64,000 nucleotides of DNA from the NCBI GenBank assembly GCA_027459625.1, contig DAIDHP010000014.1:1-64000 (forward strand), written 5' to 3'. A program made the translations under genes and the position numbers. Below the pieces are notes generated by a model, which saw nothing but the letters and a program-made list of their open reading frames with translations, did no database searches and had not been told where the DNA came from. This DNA comes from Chthonomonadales bacterium. GTDB taxonomy: Bacteria > Armatimonadota > Chthonomonadetes > Chthonomonadales > CAJBBX01. The stretch's first letter is position 1; every line of letters starts with the position of its first letter. Below, one piece after another: positions 53,507-62,612 of this stretch.

Positions 53507-55438
53507 TTATGGCTTTATCGTTTCCACTATCAAGATCGGTCTCAGGCTTGGATCATCATATGCGATTGAAATGAAGGATTTGTTGCAGGGCTGATTTCCC
53601 CAAGCAGCTATCATCATACCGTAATCCGTACCCTCCATCAATTTACGGACCAGCTTCGTGACATCCCATTCCACTTTCGCTCCAAGCGTTGTAAAAGGGG
53701 GGACATCGGTGATCGCCCACGGTACAAGATGCGCACACGCACGGAAGGGGCGCCCTTTCGCGTCTTCAGCCGTTCCGCCAGGTCTGGTCCAATCCACGCC
53801 TAAATCCGCCTCTTTCCACGTCGCGCAAATCGCCTGCCAAGGCTGTGTTACGCGATAGATCGCCAGCGGCGCGGTTATATTGAGATGGTAATTCAGATAG
53901 CGGTGCAATACCAGTTTCGCGGAACGAATTTTGCAGCCATTTGGCAACGATTCGAAAGGAAACTTAAGCAGAATCCTCTGTGTCTGCCCCCCCTGCACCA
54001 CCGCCATTTCCGGGTCCGTCGCTTTGAGCGCGTCGGGGTAAGCACTCATTATGCGTGTGCTTTCATAGCAATCTATCATCCATGTTCCAGGAGCGGCACG
54101 GTGGACCACATCCTCTTTTAGATACGGTGGAAGCATCTTGCCAGTAGCATAGAACGCGCGTATCATACGCACCATGTATTCGAAAGGCTTATACGTTTGC
54201 GAGGGTGTAACGCCATCGTTTTCAAACAACCAGTTGCTCCAAGTGTAATCCACTCCGCGAATACCGCAATTTATCACCACCTCCCCAAGCCAAATGGGAT
54301 TGCGCCCGGCGGATTCGCTTCCCGCATTCTCCCCCCACATGGATTTATAGGCGTCGCTCCCAATAGCCTTGAGCTTTCGGACGATATTTCGCACCTCGTG
54401 AACATTTTCCGCCCCGGTGTATTGCAGAATGCACCCCTTGGTGATAGCCGTTTTCATCAGCCAATCGTTATCCATCATCAACCTAATGGATGCGGGACCG
54501 GAGGCGTCCCTGACCGCCACGTCCCAATCCGCCTGAGTATACGCGGTACCCGGAAGGTAAACGATGCATTTCACATCCTCGCCTAGGAACTTCTTCGCCA
54601 GGGATTGTGTTTGATTGATGCGTTTTAGTATCATGTCGCGCTTGGAATTGCGATACCAGAGAAGCATGTCATTCCAGAAGGCGCCGCGAGCCCATTCGGT
54701 ACTGGGTTTGGGAATCAGCACCTCGTTCCATGAAGCGAACCTATGCGATCCGGATAGCTTCCATGCGTCGTTGGCGGAATTGATATCCCCGTATTTCGCT
54801 TGCATTGCGGAACGGAAGCTCACCTGGGCTTGCGCGGAGTAACACCAATACGCCTCCTCCCCCTGACGATTTAGGGTCCAATTGGCGGGGTAGATTCCTT
54901 CTCCGGCAGGACCGCAGTCCACGACCAACTCCTTGACATTGCCAGCTAGTCCCGATGCAACAAGCTGTTGCAACTGCACCCTGCCAGCCTCCAGGGTGGT
55001 TTCCGAGAAATCGATATTCCATGGACCGAGATGCCAATCCGTAACGCCATGTTCATCCACCATGCGTTCGTTTGGATATTTGTCCGAATAAGATTTGGAG
55101 ATTCCCAGCACATATAGAATGTATTTAATATTGAAGGGGTGATTTTTCAAAGCTTCAATCAGCGGAGGGTGGTTCAGCCAGCCGGTCTCCAATCGGATCA
55201 TGTCCACGTCCAGTTGGGTGTAATACTCGAACCGTGCTTTAAACGAAGACAGTGGATCTCCATAAAATCCCGCCCATTCAGTCACGCAAATACGGGACAT
55301 GGCATGCGCGGCGCTGGAGTTAGGGAGAGGATAAGCATCCATTCCATATGCACCGGGCGGATTCGCAATTATGACGCCGGAAATGGCGGCAAGCCCAATC
55401 GTTTTTACGAAATCCCTTCGTGATATGTCTTTTGGCAT
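53507..55438 (-). CDS. Tat-exported GH42-like glycosidase with C-terminal DNRLRE-type domain
   Basis: 643 residues. ISRRDFVKTIGLAAISGVII is a Tat signal almost identical to that of the GH116 protein. Residues 50-440 are TIM-barrel-like (ICVTEWAGFYGD, VDMIRLETGWLNHPP, ELVVDCGPAGEGIYPANW, SMWGENAGSESAGRNPIWLGEV) and fit the GH42/GH-A clan. Residues 480-640 (QRILLKFPFESLPNGCKIRS..., YDDPSLRPILIVE) resemble the DNRLRE/CBM96 sandwich that coats surface or extracellular proteins. AGGGAG precedes the ATG. It probably removes terminal galactose or arabinose; the substrate is an inference. Confidence 0.72.
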   Translation of the reverse strand: MPKDISRRDFVKTIGLAAISGVIIANPPGAYGMDAYPLPNSSAAHAMSRICVTEWAGFYGDPLSSFKARFEYYTQLDVDMIRLETGWLNHPPLIEALKNHPFNIKYILYVLGISKSYSDKYPNERMVDEHGVTDWHLGPWNIDFSETTLEAGRVQLQQLVASGLAGNVKELVVDCGPAGEGIYPANWTLNRQGEEAYWCYSAQAQVSFRSAMQAKYGDINSANDAWKLSGSHRFASWNEVLIPKPSTEWARGAFWNDMLLWYRNSKRDMILKRINQTQSLAKKFLGEDVKCIVYLPGTAYTQADWDVAVRDASGPASIRLMMDNDWLMKTAITKGCILQYTGAENVHEVRNIVRKLKAIGSDAYKSMWGENAGSESAGRNPIWLGEVVINCGIRGVDYTWSNWLFENDGVTPSQTYKPFEYMVRMIRAFYATGKMLPPYLKEDVVHRAAPGTWMIDCYESTRIMSAYPDALKATDPEMAVVQGGQTQRILLKFPFESLPNGCKIRSAKLVLHRYLNYHLNITAPLAIYRVTQPWQAICATWKEADLGVDWTRPGGTAEDAKGRPFRACAHLVPWAITDVPPFTTLGAKVEWDVTKLVRKLMEGTDYGMMIAAWGNQPCNKSFISIAYDDPSLRPILIVETIKP

Positions 55439-55550
55439 TGTATCTCCCTGTGATGATTATGTTTGTTGGGAAAGATGCAATTCAACTTCTTGGTAAATTA
55501 GCTCGAAAGTAAAAAAACCATATCGGGAAAAATCGCGAGGAATGAGCGGA

Positions 55551-55949
55551 TTACCTCTCGTATGGCTGAATTGTCCTCAGACCCGGAACGGCGTCGAAAT
55601 GGCGTTTATTGAAGGTGACCACACTCAAATCGCGGTCCAAGGCTGTTGATGCGATCAAGGAATCAATTATCCCAATGCCAGTGGATAGATGCAATGGTGT
55701 GAAATCGTTAAGAGCACGTTGCATTGCTTCAATAGATGGCCAAATAATAGGAAATACATGTAGAAATGCACGGGCTCTTCGTATCTGATCGGAATTTGAT
55801 ACGCCAAAAAGAAATTCCATTGCCGAAAACCCACATATGTTGGGCATGGGGGTGTCATATATTTCATAGAGCCAATTCAATGCGGGAGCATATTGCCGGG
55901 AAAGATCGATCAATATATCCGTATCTAACATTAAGTGGCTGGCTACCAT
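55551..55949 (-). CDS. PIN-domain ribonuclease toxin (VapC-like)
   Basis: 132 residues. The PIN acidic residues are visible: MLDTDILIDL (Asp near the N-terminus), SAMEFLFGV (Glu), GIGIIDSLIAST (Asp) and VVTFNKRHFDAV (C-terminal Asp). PIN toxins cut tRNA or other RNA. The start codon overlaps the stop of the upstream antitoxin-like gene (ATGGTAG), a usual vapBC arrangement. ATG 55949 or the Met seven codons in could initiate. Confidence 0.85.
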   Translation of the reverse strand: MVASHLMLDTDILIDLSRQYAPALNWLYEIYDTPMPNICGFSAMEFLFGVSNSDQIRRARAFLHVFPIIWPSIEAMQRALNDFTPLHLSTGIGIIDSLIASTALDRDLSVVTFNKRHFDAVPGLRTIQPYER

Positions 55950-56236
55950 TGTCTATGTTCCGCTTCCGCCCTCAATTTGCGTGCGAGTTCGGGTGAATCG
56001 ATATCTTCTGAAAAAATCCCTTTCGTTGCTCCGGATTCCAAAAACTCGATTATATCTTTAATGGACTTTCGTTTTGATTCGATTGGAGCAAAATCATTGC
56101 GAGAGCTTGGCGCATTGATTTTAATGATTTTATCTATCACATGCTTTAGGTAATCATCCACGCTCATTCCTGCGCGCGCGGCTTTGCGCGCCAGAACAGC
56201 CTCCTGCTCGGGGGTTAATTCCAAAATTCTTGTCAT
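55943..56236 (-). CDS. VapB-type antitoxin-like protein
   Basis: 97 residues from ATG 56236, which has GAGG eight bases upstream. The first part (TRILELTPEQEAVLARKAARAGMSVDDYLKHVI) resembles ribbon-helix-helix/AbrB-like antitoxin helices; a Lys-rich helical middle and an acidic C-terminus (SEDIDSPELARKLRAEAEHRQW, in part) would wrap the toxin. It overlaps the PIN gene by 7 bp and precedes it, the normal antitoxin-first order. Confidence 0.7.
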   Translation of the reverse strand: MTRILELTPEQEAVLARKAARAGMSVDDYLKHVIDKIIKINAPSSRNDFAPIESKRKSIKDIIEFLESGATKGIFSEDIDSPELARKLRAEAEHRQW

Positions 56237-56433
56237 TTCATACACCTCGCATTCCAGATAACCCAATCCCCATTGGAACGGAGAGGTTGCCCATCGCGGA
56301 GCTATCTCCGTTTCGTCCATCGTCATTTTTTAGTATATCCGCATTCTCGTATTTTGATTGCCATGGATCGGGTTCCGACATCCGAGCCATGGCGTAACTG
56401 TGCGCTTATCAGCAACGAAAACCATCGCCAAAC

Positions 56434-57906
56434 TTAATGTGTGAATGTCACCAGGGTGGCGCTTGCAGCGGGCATATATATTTTATACTCACCGTTGCTT
56501 TCCCGCACATTTTCTCGTTGCAGCTTTCCGACCGGCTTGCCGTCCATGCTGCCGTCAAACGTTTGCCCTCCTAGGGTGATGCCGGTCGCAGCTTTGTAAT
56601 CCGGCGCCAGCAATCGAATGAGGCTAGCATGATGGTAATCTTCGGGAAGCGTCAGAGCGACATCTCCGGATGTGTCCGTCTCCTTGTTCAATATCGCCAC
56701 GCGCACTTTCCCGCCGCTTTGAGTCGCATAGATCTTTATATTGGCTGTGGTTTGTTCCATGACGGGTACTGTGCGAGAGTGATCCGCAATGGCGCGAGCG
56801 AAAAAGTAGAGGCCGTAATATAGCGGTCGAACGTAGGGTGTGTATCCGGAAGCAGGGTCGTTTTTGTCATGCATGAAAGAGAATACCGCATAATTCCCTC
56901 CATTGCCGGAATGGAAATTCACTCCGCACACCCCTTCATCGGCAAATCGAAACATCGAGTCAATCGCCCATAAGGCGGAGACGAACCGATCACTTACGCC
57001 GAGAGCCCCACCGCAGGCGAAGGAGTTCATCTCCCCCATGCGAAAGTCCAAGTGGTATTGCCGAGCCACCTTCACCCAAGGCTTAACTGCATCGGGTCCG
57101 CTAGCCGCCGGGGCTTCCGTGAGCAAATAGGATGCCGGCGGAGGCTGGCGATTCCCGCAGACATTGTTGGGATACCAATGTTGCGTCACCAAAGCGAGAT
57201 ATCCCTTTTCCGCATCCAGAAATTCAGGCAGATGTTTTAGACTTCCCGACATGGCCCAGGCGGGTCCGATCACCTTGATGTTTTTGGTTTTCGGATCCTG
57301 CATGATCTGCTCGCGGAAAAGGGTGAAATCGTTGATATAGTCCTGATAGGAGTAAGAGTGCCCGCGATGTCCGTTTGAATGGAAGAGGTCCGGCTCATTT
57401 CCGATCTCAAACCCAATGATGGAGCCGCCCGGCATGTTTTGAGCGTAGGTGCGCGCCTGCTCCTCCGCCAGCTTTGGGTCATCCGCTCCAAGGTTCACGC
57501 CTAAAATGAACCTCACCCCAATCGCCTTATGCAGCGCCGCGAACGGCGCGACCGTTTGCGGCGTCGCGGCTTTCGTGAAATCCGTGCTGTTCCCGCCTAT
57601 GCGGAGAATAAAAGGCCCGTTCCCGAATGAAGTCAGATTCTTTAGCAGTTGAATATAGGACTTATTCAGATTGGGTGGCTCGCCAATCATCGCCTGGGCG
57701 GTTCCCCATTCGTGGGATAGTCCCAGGAAATCGGGAGGAATGGGAATGCCAGGTTTGTTCGGTTCTATTTGCGCTTGAGCCAAAATCGGGCTGGTATTTG
57801 CGGATTGGGATTGACCGGCTATTCCCTGGGTGTTTTGTGCGTATGCATCCGTTCGTGCAATAATCAGGATAAACGCAAGCGATGCCAATAGTCTGAAGAA
57901 TCTCAT
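56434..57906 (-). CDS. Exported GH79 family hydrolase (beta-glucuronidase/heparanase-like)
   Basis: 490 residues with a cleavable signal (FFRLLASLAFILIIARTDAYA). IIGFEIGNEPDLF has the acid/base Glu171 and FRMGEMNSF the nucleophile Glu292, both in GH79 context. The N-terminal FLGLSHEWG and LRIGGNSTDF (substrate-cleft blocks) match as well. The C-terminal 150 residues are a beta domain. GH79 enzymes remove beta-linked glucuronic acid, for example from arabinogalactan or heparan-like glycans. It is preceded by the GH43/GH99-like pair on the same strand. Confidence 0.85.
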   Translation of the reverse strand: MRFFRLLASLAFILIIARTDAYAQNTQGIAGQSQSANTSPILAQAQIEPNKPGIPIPPDFLGLSHEWGTAQAMIGEPPNLNKSYIQLLKNLTSFGNGPFILRIGGNSTDFTKAATPQTVAPFAALHKAIGVRFILGVNLGADDPKLAEEQARTYAQNMPGGSIIGFEIGNEPDLFHSNGHRGHSYSYQDYINDFTLFREQIMQDPKTKNIKVIGPAWAMSGSLKHLPEFLDAEKGYLALVTQHWYPNNVCGNRQPPPASYLLTEAPAASGPDAVKPWVKVARQYHLDFRMGEMNSFACGGALGVSDRFVSALWAIDSMFRFADEGVCGVNFHSGNGGNYAVFSFMHDKNDPASGYTPYVRPLYYGLYFFARAIADHSRTVPVMEQTTANIKIYATQSGGKVRVAILNKETDTSGDVALTLPEDYHHASLIRLLAPDYKAATGITLGGQTFDGSMDGKPVGKLQRENVRESNGEYKIYMPAASATLVTFTH

Positions 57907-58026
57907 TTTACTCTCCGAAAAGATATGTTAATGTTTGTTGAGGAACGGTACTTTGTTACTTCGGCTTAAACCTCTCTGATACCGCATGGCTGACACGCAT
58001 TGGACGGCTTGTTAATCGCATTGTGA

Positions 58027-59037
58027 TTAAGTTGAATTTGGCGAGAGCGGAAGCGGCCAGCCGGCATGGGACCATTTTATTTGATCTATTCTCAGAGTTG
58101 GAACGCCGCCATTTCTCGCATCGTAAGCGTGGTACGTCATCCACCAACGACCGCATGCCCTGAATAGCGATTCTCCGCCTGGCCCTTTCCAGCGCTCCGT
58201 TCCCGATAGAATCTCGCTCCCCCCGCCATTCAACATCGAAATCCCTTCCTTATCCATATACGGGCCAAGAATATTTATTGAACGTCCGACACGTACATTA
58301 TACGTGCTCTGTGCGCCGCGACAGCAAAAATTAAACGATGCGAAGAGGTAATAATATTTTCCTCAATGAATAATGAAGGGGGATTCGATTGCGTCCGGCT
58401 GGTCAGGGCGCCGCGCCAAAGGTGAAATGTCCAATCCTCCGCCCAATGGCTTGCCGGTTAGCCGATCCACCCTTACGATCTTCAAACCGCTCCAGAAACT
58501 CCCAAACGAAAGCCAAGGATTTCCATTCTCATCAAAACATATATTGGGATCAATCGCGTTCCAATCATCCTCGTTTTTGGATGTAAGCACAACCCCCTGA
58601 TCCACCCATCGATATTCAGGATTGTTTCCATCCAAGGTTTTATTGGTTGCCAATCCGATAGCGGAACGGTTACTTCCAAAGGTGGAAATCGCGTAATAGA
58701 GATGATATTCACCACTGAAATAGGATATGTCCGGAGCCCATACATCGCTCTTTCCTGGAAACATGGCGGTGATCCAAGCAGGCATGGCGTTAAACACGAC
58801 ACCCGCGGTCACCCAATGTTTCATATCCCGTGATTTTCTTATGGGTATGCCCTTACCAGTTGAGAATAGAAAGAATGTATCCCCATTGTGCACCATGCAA
58901 GGGTCATGAACATGTCTTATATCGCCGATGACATGCACGGATCGGTTATTTGAGATTGAGGCGTCGCCTTTCAGGTACGAACAGGCTTGCACACTAAGCA
59001 TTATAAGAAACCCTGTTATGAGTGGAAACCGCCCCAT
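58027..59037 (-). pseudogene. GH43 endo-arabinanase-like gene interrupted by one in-frame TGA
   Basis: Signal/lipobox N-terminus (LITGFLIMLSVQAC), then arabinanase blocks HDPCMVHNGDTFFLFSTG, KSDVWAPDISYFSGEYHLYYA and NAIDPNICFDENGNPWLSFG. The reading frame meets TGA at 58363-58365 right after ESPFIIH, but the same frame then continues without other stops for 111 codons: GKYYYLFASFNFCCRG, STYNVRVGRSINILGPYMD, ILSGTERWKGPGG and HAYDARNGGVPTLRIDQIKW, all conserved arabinanase sequence. In homologues a residue such as Arg is expected at the stop position. Full length would be about 336 residues. It is a fresh nonsense mutation, sequencing error or read-through case. Confidence 0.88.
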
Positions 59038-59083
59038 GAATCGCGATCTTTTCCGATAACCAGTCAATGGTATTTTTCGCAGA

Positions 59084-61270
59084 CTATTTAATTGTGAACT
59101 CCAAGGTGTCTTGCGCCAATGCCGGTTTCCTTAATCTGGCGGTCTCATTCCATTCAGCGAGCAAATAGTGGGTATTAGTTCCTTCCCCCTGCACCGTCAA
59201 ATTGTGAGCGCCTCTCTTCAAGTCTTTCAGCGGAACCGTATACGTGGCGCTTTGTACGTCACGCGCCAAAACACGGTGATCCAGTAGAATGTCGTATCCA
59301 GTTGGTTTCGCCCCCATGACGCTCCATTTTAATATCAAGTCACCCTTGTTCGGCAACATGAGATGATTGGTGTTCGAGATCACCAGGATCGATCGCTTTG
59401 AGGTCGGGGCTTTGTAAAGCGTAATCATGGCGCGTGTGAGGTTTAGGTAACGGAATCCCCACCCGCCGCATCCGCGATAAGCGCACGATGTGAGCGACGT
59501 GGGTTCGATATCGTTGCTCAAAGGGACATTGTAGCAATCCACGAATTGATCGTGTTTCGGACCGTAACCCGCGCCAATGGCTTGTCCCGCAAATTCGTTC
59601 CATTGGCAGATCAGCAGGAATTTCGGATGAACGGTCATGGCGTATTTAAACTCCTCCAGATACGTCGCGCCATTTCTCCTGCCTATCGCCTGAGGGTAAG
59701 TCCACCCGCCGTCTCCGAAGAATGCGGGCGTGATGGTCAACGCTTCGGGTTTTCCGTCATGGTAGGTGGGTATCGGATGAATCGAACCATCCATCCAGGA
59801 CCAATATCCCTCCTTGGCTACTCCGGGATTGTATTGCAATTGGCTTGTCATCCAGCGAACGGTGAACTTTGATTGATCGATTGGCGATTTCCCTGCGAGA
59901 AACCCCGGTCCTCCGCCGTTAAAGGGAACGATAAGCGGCTTGCCCTCATAATAGAGCCACAATCCTTTGTATTTTGGATTTTCCACGATATGGTTGTAAA
60001 TCCAGTCCATCTCCTCGTTAAGAGCGTACATGGTGGTGGTGGGACCGTTATCCAATCCCAGTAACAGGGTGATTTTGGGAGTGGGTACGCCTTCCTTTCT
60101 CATTTGAGCATAGGTGTCGAATAGGAGAAGAGTGGAGCGGATTAACTCATCAACGCCCGGCGCCCGATCCCGCCAATGGTCTTTGCCCCATAGATTGTTG
60201 GACCAATCCACGAGCAGGTAGTCTATTCCTATTTGATCAAACCAAAGACAATGCTGTCGGATGACGGCTTTTTGGAAGGAGTCATACCTTCCTTCAATCG
60301 GCACCGCTTCCGCGGTGTCCCAGGTGGCGTTCAGCGGGGTGAACCAAGGCTCGTATTCCATGCCTATCAGATGATTTGGATCAGTGTGCAAAAAGAAAGG
60401 GCGTTTCATCACGCGAACAAGAACCGCATTCGATACTTTCACCCCTTTTGAAATCGGACTGCCCACGGGGAATTGATCCATTTGACTCATTCCGGGCCAG
60501 CCCACTATGGAGCGTCCCCAAACTCCGCCACCCACGGCGCCGATGATGGTTGAAGCTTCGCCAGGAGAGCCACCAGGCTTCGGCCAGCTGTGGGGTTTTT
60601 CAGGGGATACCATCCATGAGGGATTCGTGAAAATACTCTCTCTCTTTTTATTATCCCTAAGCTCAATGCACGCCAGCAATCCGGCTGGTCCGGAACCGTT
60701 CAGGGATTCAACGGCGATTGTGTTTACCCCTTTGACTAGGTATCGGGCGGGAATGACTGGATTTTGCACTTTGTGGAAATCGGTTCCCTGTGCCACAAGA
60801 CGACCGTTCAAATAAGCGTGAAATGAATCATCGCAAGTAATGAATAGTCGAGCGGATGAAGGGATAGAGGTAAGACTGAAATGCTTTGTAAAATAGACCG
60901 TTTGCTGATCTCGCGTCGTATGATACCAAATCCAATATGCCGGAAGGGGATTCTGTACGGTTGGAATCGCCACCTGCAGTCTGGCTTCGCCCGGGTACGG
61001 GAGGGGGATTAGAAAAATCGCTTTGCCGGATGCATTGGTTTTTTCCGGGGCTCCCCATTGGCGCCCGTTCCAATAGGGTAAAAGCGAGATGCCAGAAAAC
61101 GGACGATGCCGGGGATTCGATATGGTTGCGGTCATGGTGACGGTTTGTCCCATGGAGATAAGGGATTTATTAACGATCAGCTTGACAGATTGCTGCGCCA
61201 TAGCGCCACGACCGAGGATTAGCAAACAGTAAGCCACAAGTGTTAAGGACGCCTTTCCGGTGAGTTTCAT
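59084..61270 (-). CDS. Exported GH99/GH71-like glycosidase with N-terminal jelly-roll
   Basis: 728 residues. Signal peptide (VAYCLLILGRGAMAQ). Residues 28-95 Ig-like. Residues 108-210 a beta jelly-roll (AYWIWYHTTRDQQTVYFTKHF, FITCDDSFHAYLNGRLVA) like that of bacterial rhamnosidases. The catalytic part (about 300-640) starts IGMEYEPWFTPLNATWDTAEA, with GRYDSFQKAVIRQHCLWFDQ and DYLLVDWSNNLWG: the GH99/GH71-type TIM barrel, whose members are endo-alpha-mannanases or related. The C-terminal 75 residues are Ig-like. It lies 46 bp upstream of the GH43 pseudogene, same strand. Confidence 0.75.
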   Translation of the reverse strand: MKLTGKASLTLVAYCLLILGRGAMAQQSVKLIVNKSLISMGQTVTMTATISNPRHRPFSGISLLPYWNGRQWGAPEKTNASGKAIFLIPLPYPGEARLQVAIPTVQNPLPAYWIWYHTTRDQQTVYFTKHFSLTSIPSSARLFITCDDSFHAYLNGRLVAQGTDFHKVQNPVIPARYLVKGVNTIAVESLNGSGPAGLLACIELRDNKKRESIFTNPSWMVSPEKPHSWPKPGGSPGEASTIIGAVGGGVWGRSIVGWPGMSQMDQFPVGSPISKGVKVSNAVLVRVMKRPFFLHTDPNHLIGMEYEPWFTPLNATWDTAEAVPIEGRYDSFQKAVIRQHCLWFDQIGIDYLLVDWSNNLWGKDHWRDRAPGVDELIRSTLLLFDTYAQMRKEGVPTPKITLLLGLDNGPTTTMYALNEEMDWIYNHIVENPKYKGLWLYYEGKPLIVPFNGGGPGFLAGKSPIDQSKFTVRWMTSQLQYNPGVAKEGYWSWMDGSIHPIPTYHDGKPEALTITPAFFGDGGWTYPQAIGRRNGATYLEEFKYAMTVHPKFLLICQWNEFAGQAIGAGYGPKHDQFVDCYNVPLSNDIEPTSLTSCAYRGCGGWGFRYLNLTRAMITLYKAPTSKRSILVISNTNHLMLPNKGDLILKWSVMGAKPTGYDILLDHRVLARDVQSATYTVPLKDLKRGAHNLTVQGEGTNTHYLLAEWNETARLRKPALAQDTLEFTIK

Positions 61271-61600
61271 GATAGAACCCTTCTTCCAATTCCATCGAAG
61301 CTATAAAATTCGATCGTTTCACGATTCATTCAGCTATTTGATGTTTGTCAAACAACGCCATTCCATGCGAAGTTCTGAAAAATTGCACGGATGTCCAAGA
61401 TCATAACCGATTTTACCTGCGGATTGGAAGGGGATACAACGAAAAAAGGGTTCCTCGCTGCATTGTGTGGGTATACGACAGGCGGGTATCTCTGCATTGA
61501 ACTCATTCCATCCCGAAAAAGATGTCCAATGGAGTGTGCCGATACGCTTGCAAAGCCTGAAGAAGGATGTGTTGCGGGCGAACCGAGCTATTAATATTCA
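61271..61600. other. Gene-free stretch upstream of the GH99-like gene
   Basis: About 330 bases. Short open frames (for example 61391-61594, plus) have no ribosome site or recognisable product. The region must hold the promoter of the minus-strand glycosidase operon but I see no clear signal. Confidence 0.5.
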
Positions 61601-61857
61601 ACCCCTTCGAGGTTGGGGGATGGCTTTCAAGCCATTCGTGAGAGCGTACCTCGGGATTTATCCCGAAGGTTCGATACGTGCACTTTCCTTACTTCTTCAC
61701 TTCGGAACCCTGTAGCTTCCTTCCCCTCGGAATCCCGCCGTCTTCCGCACTTCGGAATCCTGATGCCTCCCGCACCACGGGATAACCCACACCGGCTCCC
61801 GCACTACGGGATAAATCCCGAAGTGCTCGCTAACGAATGCCATGAATGGCATCGGGG
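61600..61857. repeat. Two inverted copies of a hairpin-rich unit around five short tandem units
   Basis: Left copy (61600-61670, minus orientation) and right copy (61807-61857, plus orientation) share GGGATAAATCCCGA, GCTC and a GAATG-CC...GGC-AT hairpin (AATGGCTTGAAAGCCATC on the left; AATGCCATGAATGGCATC on the right). Between them five units of 25-29 bp with cores CTTCGGAA or CACGGGAT repeat (about 61693-61815). The right copy also resembles the 85-bp units at 48279-48620 (GATAAATC, GCTCGC, CCATGAATGGC). Confidence 0.8.
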
Positions 61858-61869
61858 GAGAGTGGGCTT

Positions 61870-62555
61870 TTCGGGGGGGGGAATAAATACGAGAGCGGCG
61901 GCGAGCCTTGGGCGCTGCTTGAAGAGAACACTTGTCGAATGCGTCATTCGGAATCTCCTTCTCGAAACGAGCCTCAAACAGAACCTTCCCTTGCACAAAC
62001 TATCATATCGCCGCCCGTTCAGGTTGTATAGAGGGATTTGATATAATCTAAAATATTTGTTTCGGCTAGTTATTTCATATGGGGGTCATCGCCTGAAAGA
62101 GAAGAGTTAGCCCATCATTCTGGAAGCGGGCATACGCGGCGCGAAAGCCTTCATCGTTTCTGTCGGCTTTGGCGTTTACGGAAATACTTGCTGTGGCTTT
62201 TCTCACGCGGAACAGGCGGTATTTGATTCATCGGAGGGAAGCCGATGGTCGATGATAGGTCAACTGTTCGAGGAGGTTTGGTTGCTGTCGCAATGGGGGT
62301 CGCATTCACTACATCTTGACATAATTGGGGCGTTCGGGACGAGGTGACTCCCAATCCCATCAATTATCGGGCAGGAAGGGGGACTCGCAGGTTTCAACAT
62401 TAACTTCGGGCTTCTTCACATGAAAGAGCGGTTTCAATCCAATCTCGGCGGAGGATATAAGAGTAATGATGATTCAGATTGATGTCATATATTGGGTAGC
62501 AAAGGTTTAAAATACGGCAATAGAGTTGCAATAATCCGCGCAATGTGACGAATAA
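61870..62555. other. Gene-free region before the groEL terminator
   Basis: About 690 bases. Minus-strand frames such as 62151-62363 carry no family resemblance or ribosome site and could be gene remnants. Nothing else is recognisable. Confidence 0.45.
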
Positions 62556-62589
62556 CAGAAAAAGGGTTGGAGGCATAAACCTCCAACCC
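62556..62589 (-). terminator. Intrinsic terminator of groEL
   Basis: GGGTTGGAGG (62564-62573) pairs perfectly with CCTCCAACCC (62580-62589); the minus strand continues with TTTTTCTG (from 62563). It lies 24 bp beyond the groEL stop. Confidence 0.95.
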
Positions 62590-62612
62590 AATTTGGCATG
62601 TTTACATCTATA

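Noticed and set aside
58363-58365. TGA in GH43 as selenocysteine or reassigned codon
   Set aside because: The position is not catalytic, no selenocysteine-type context is evident, and TGA ends many genes in this window.
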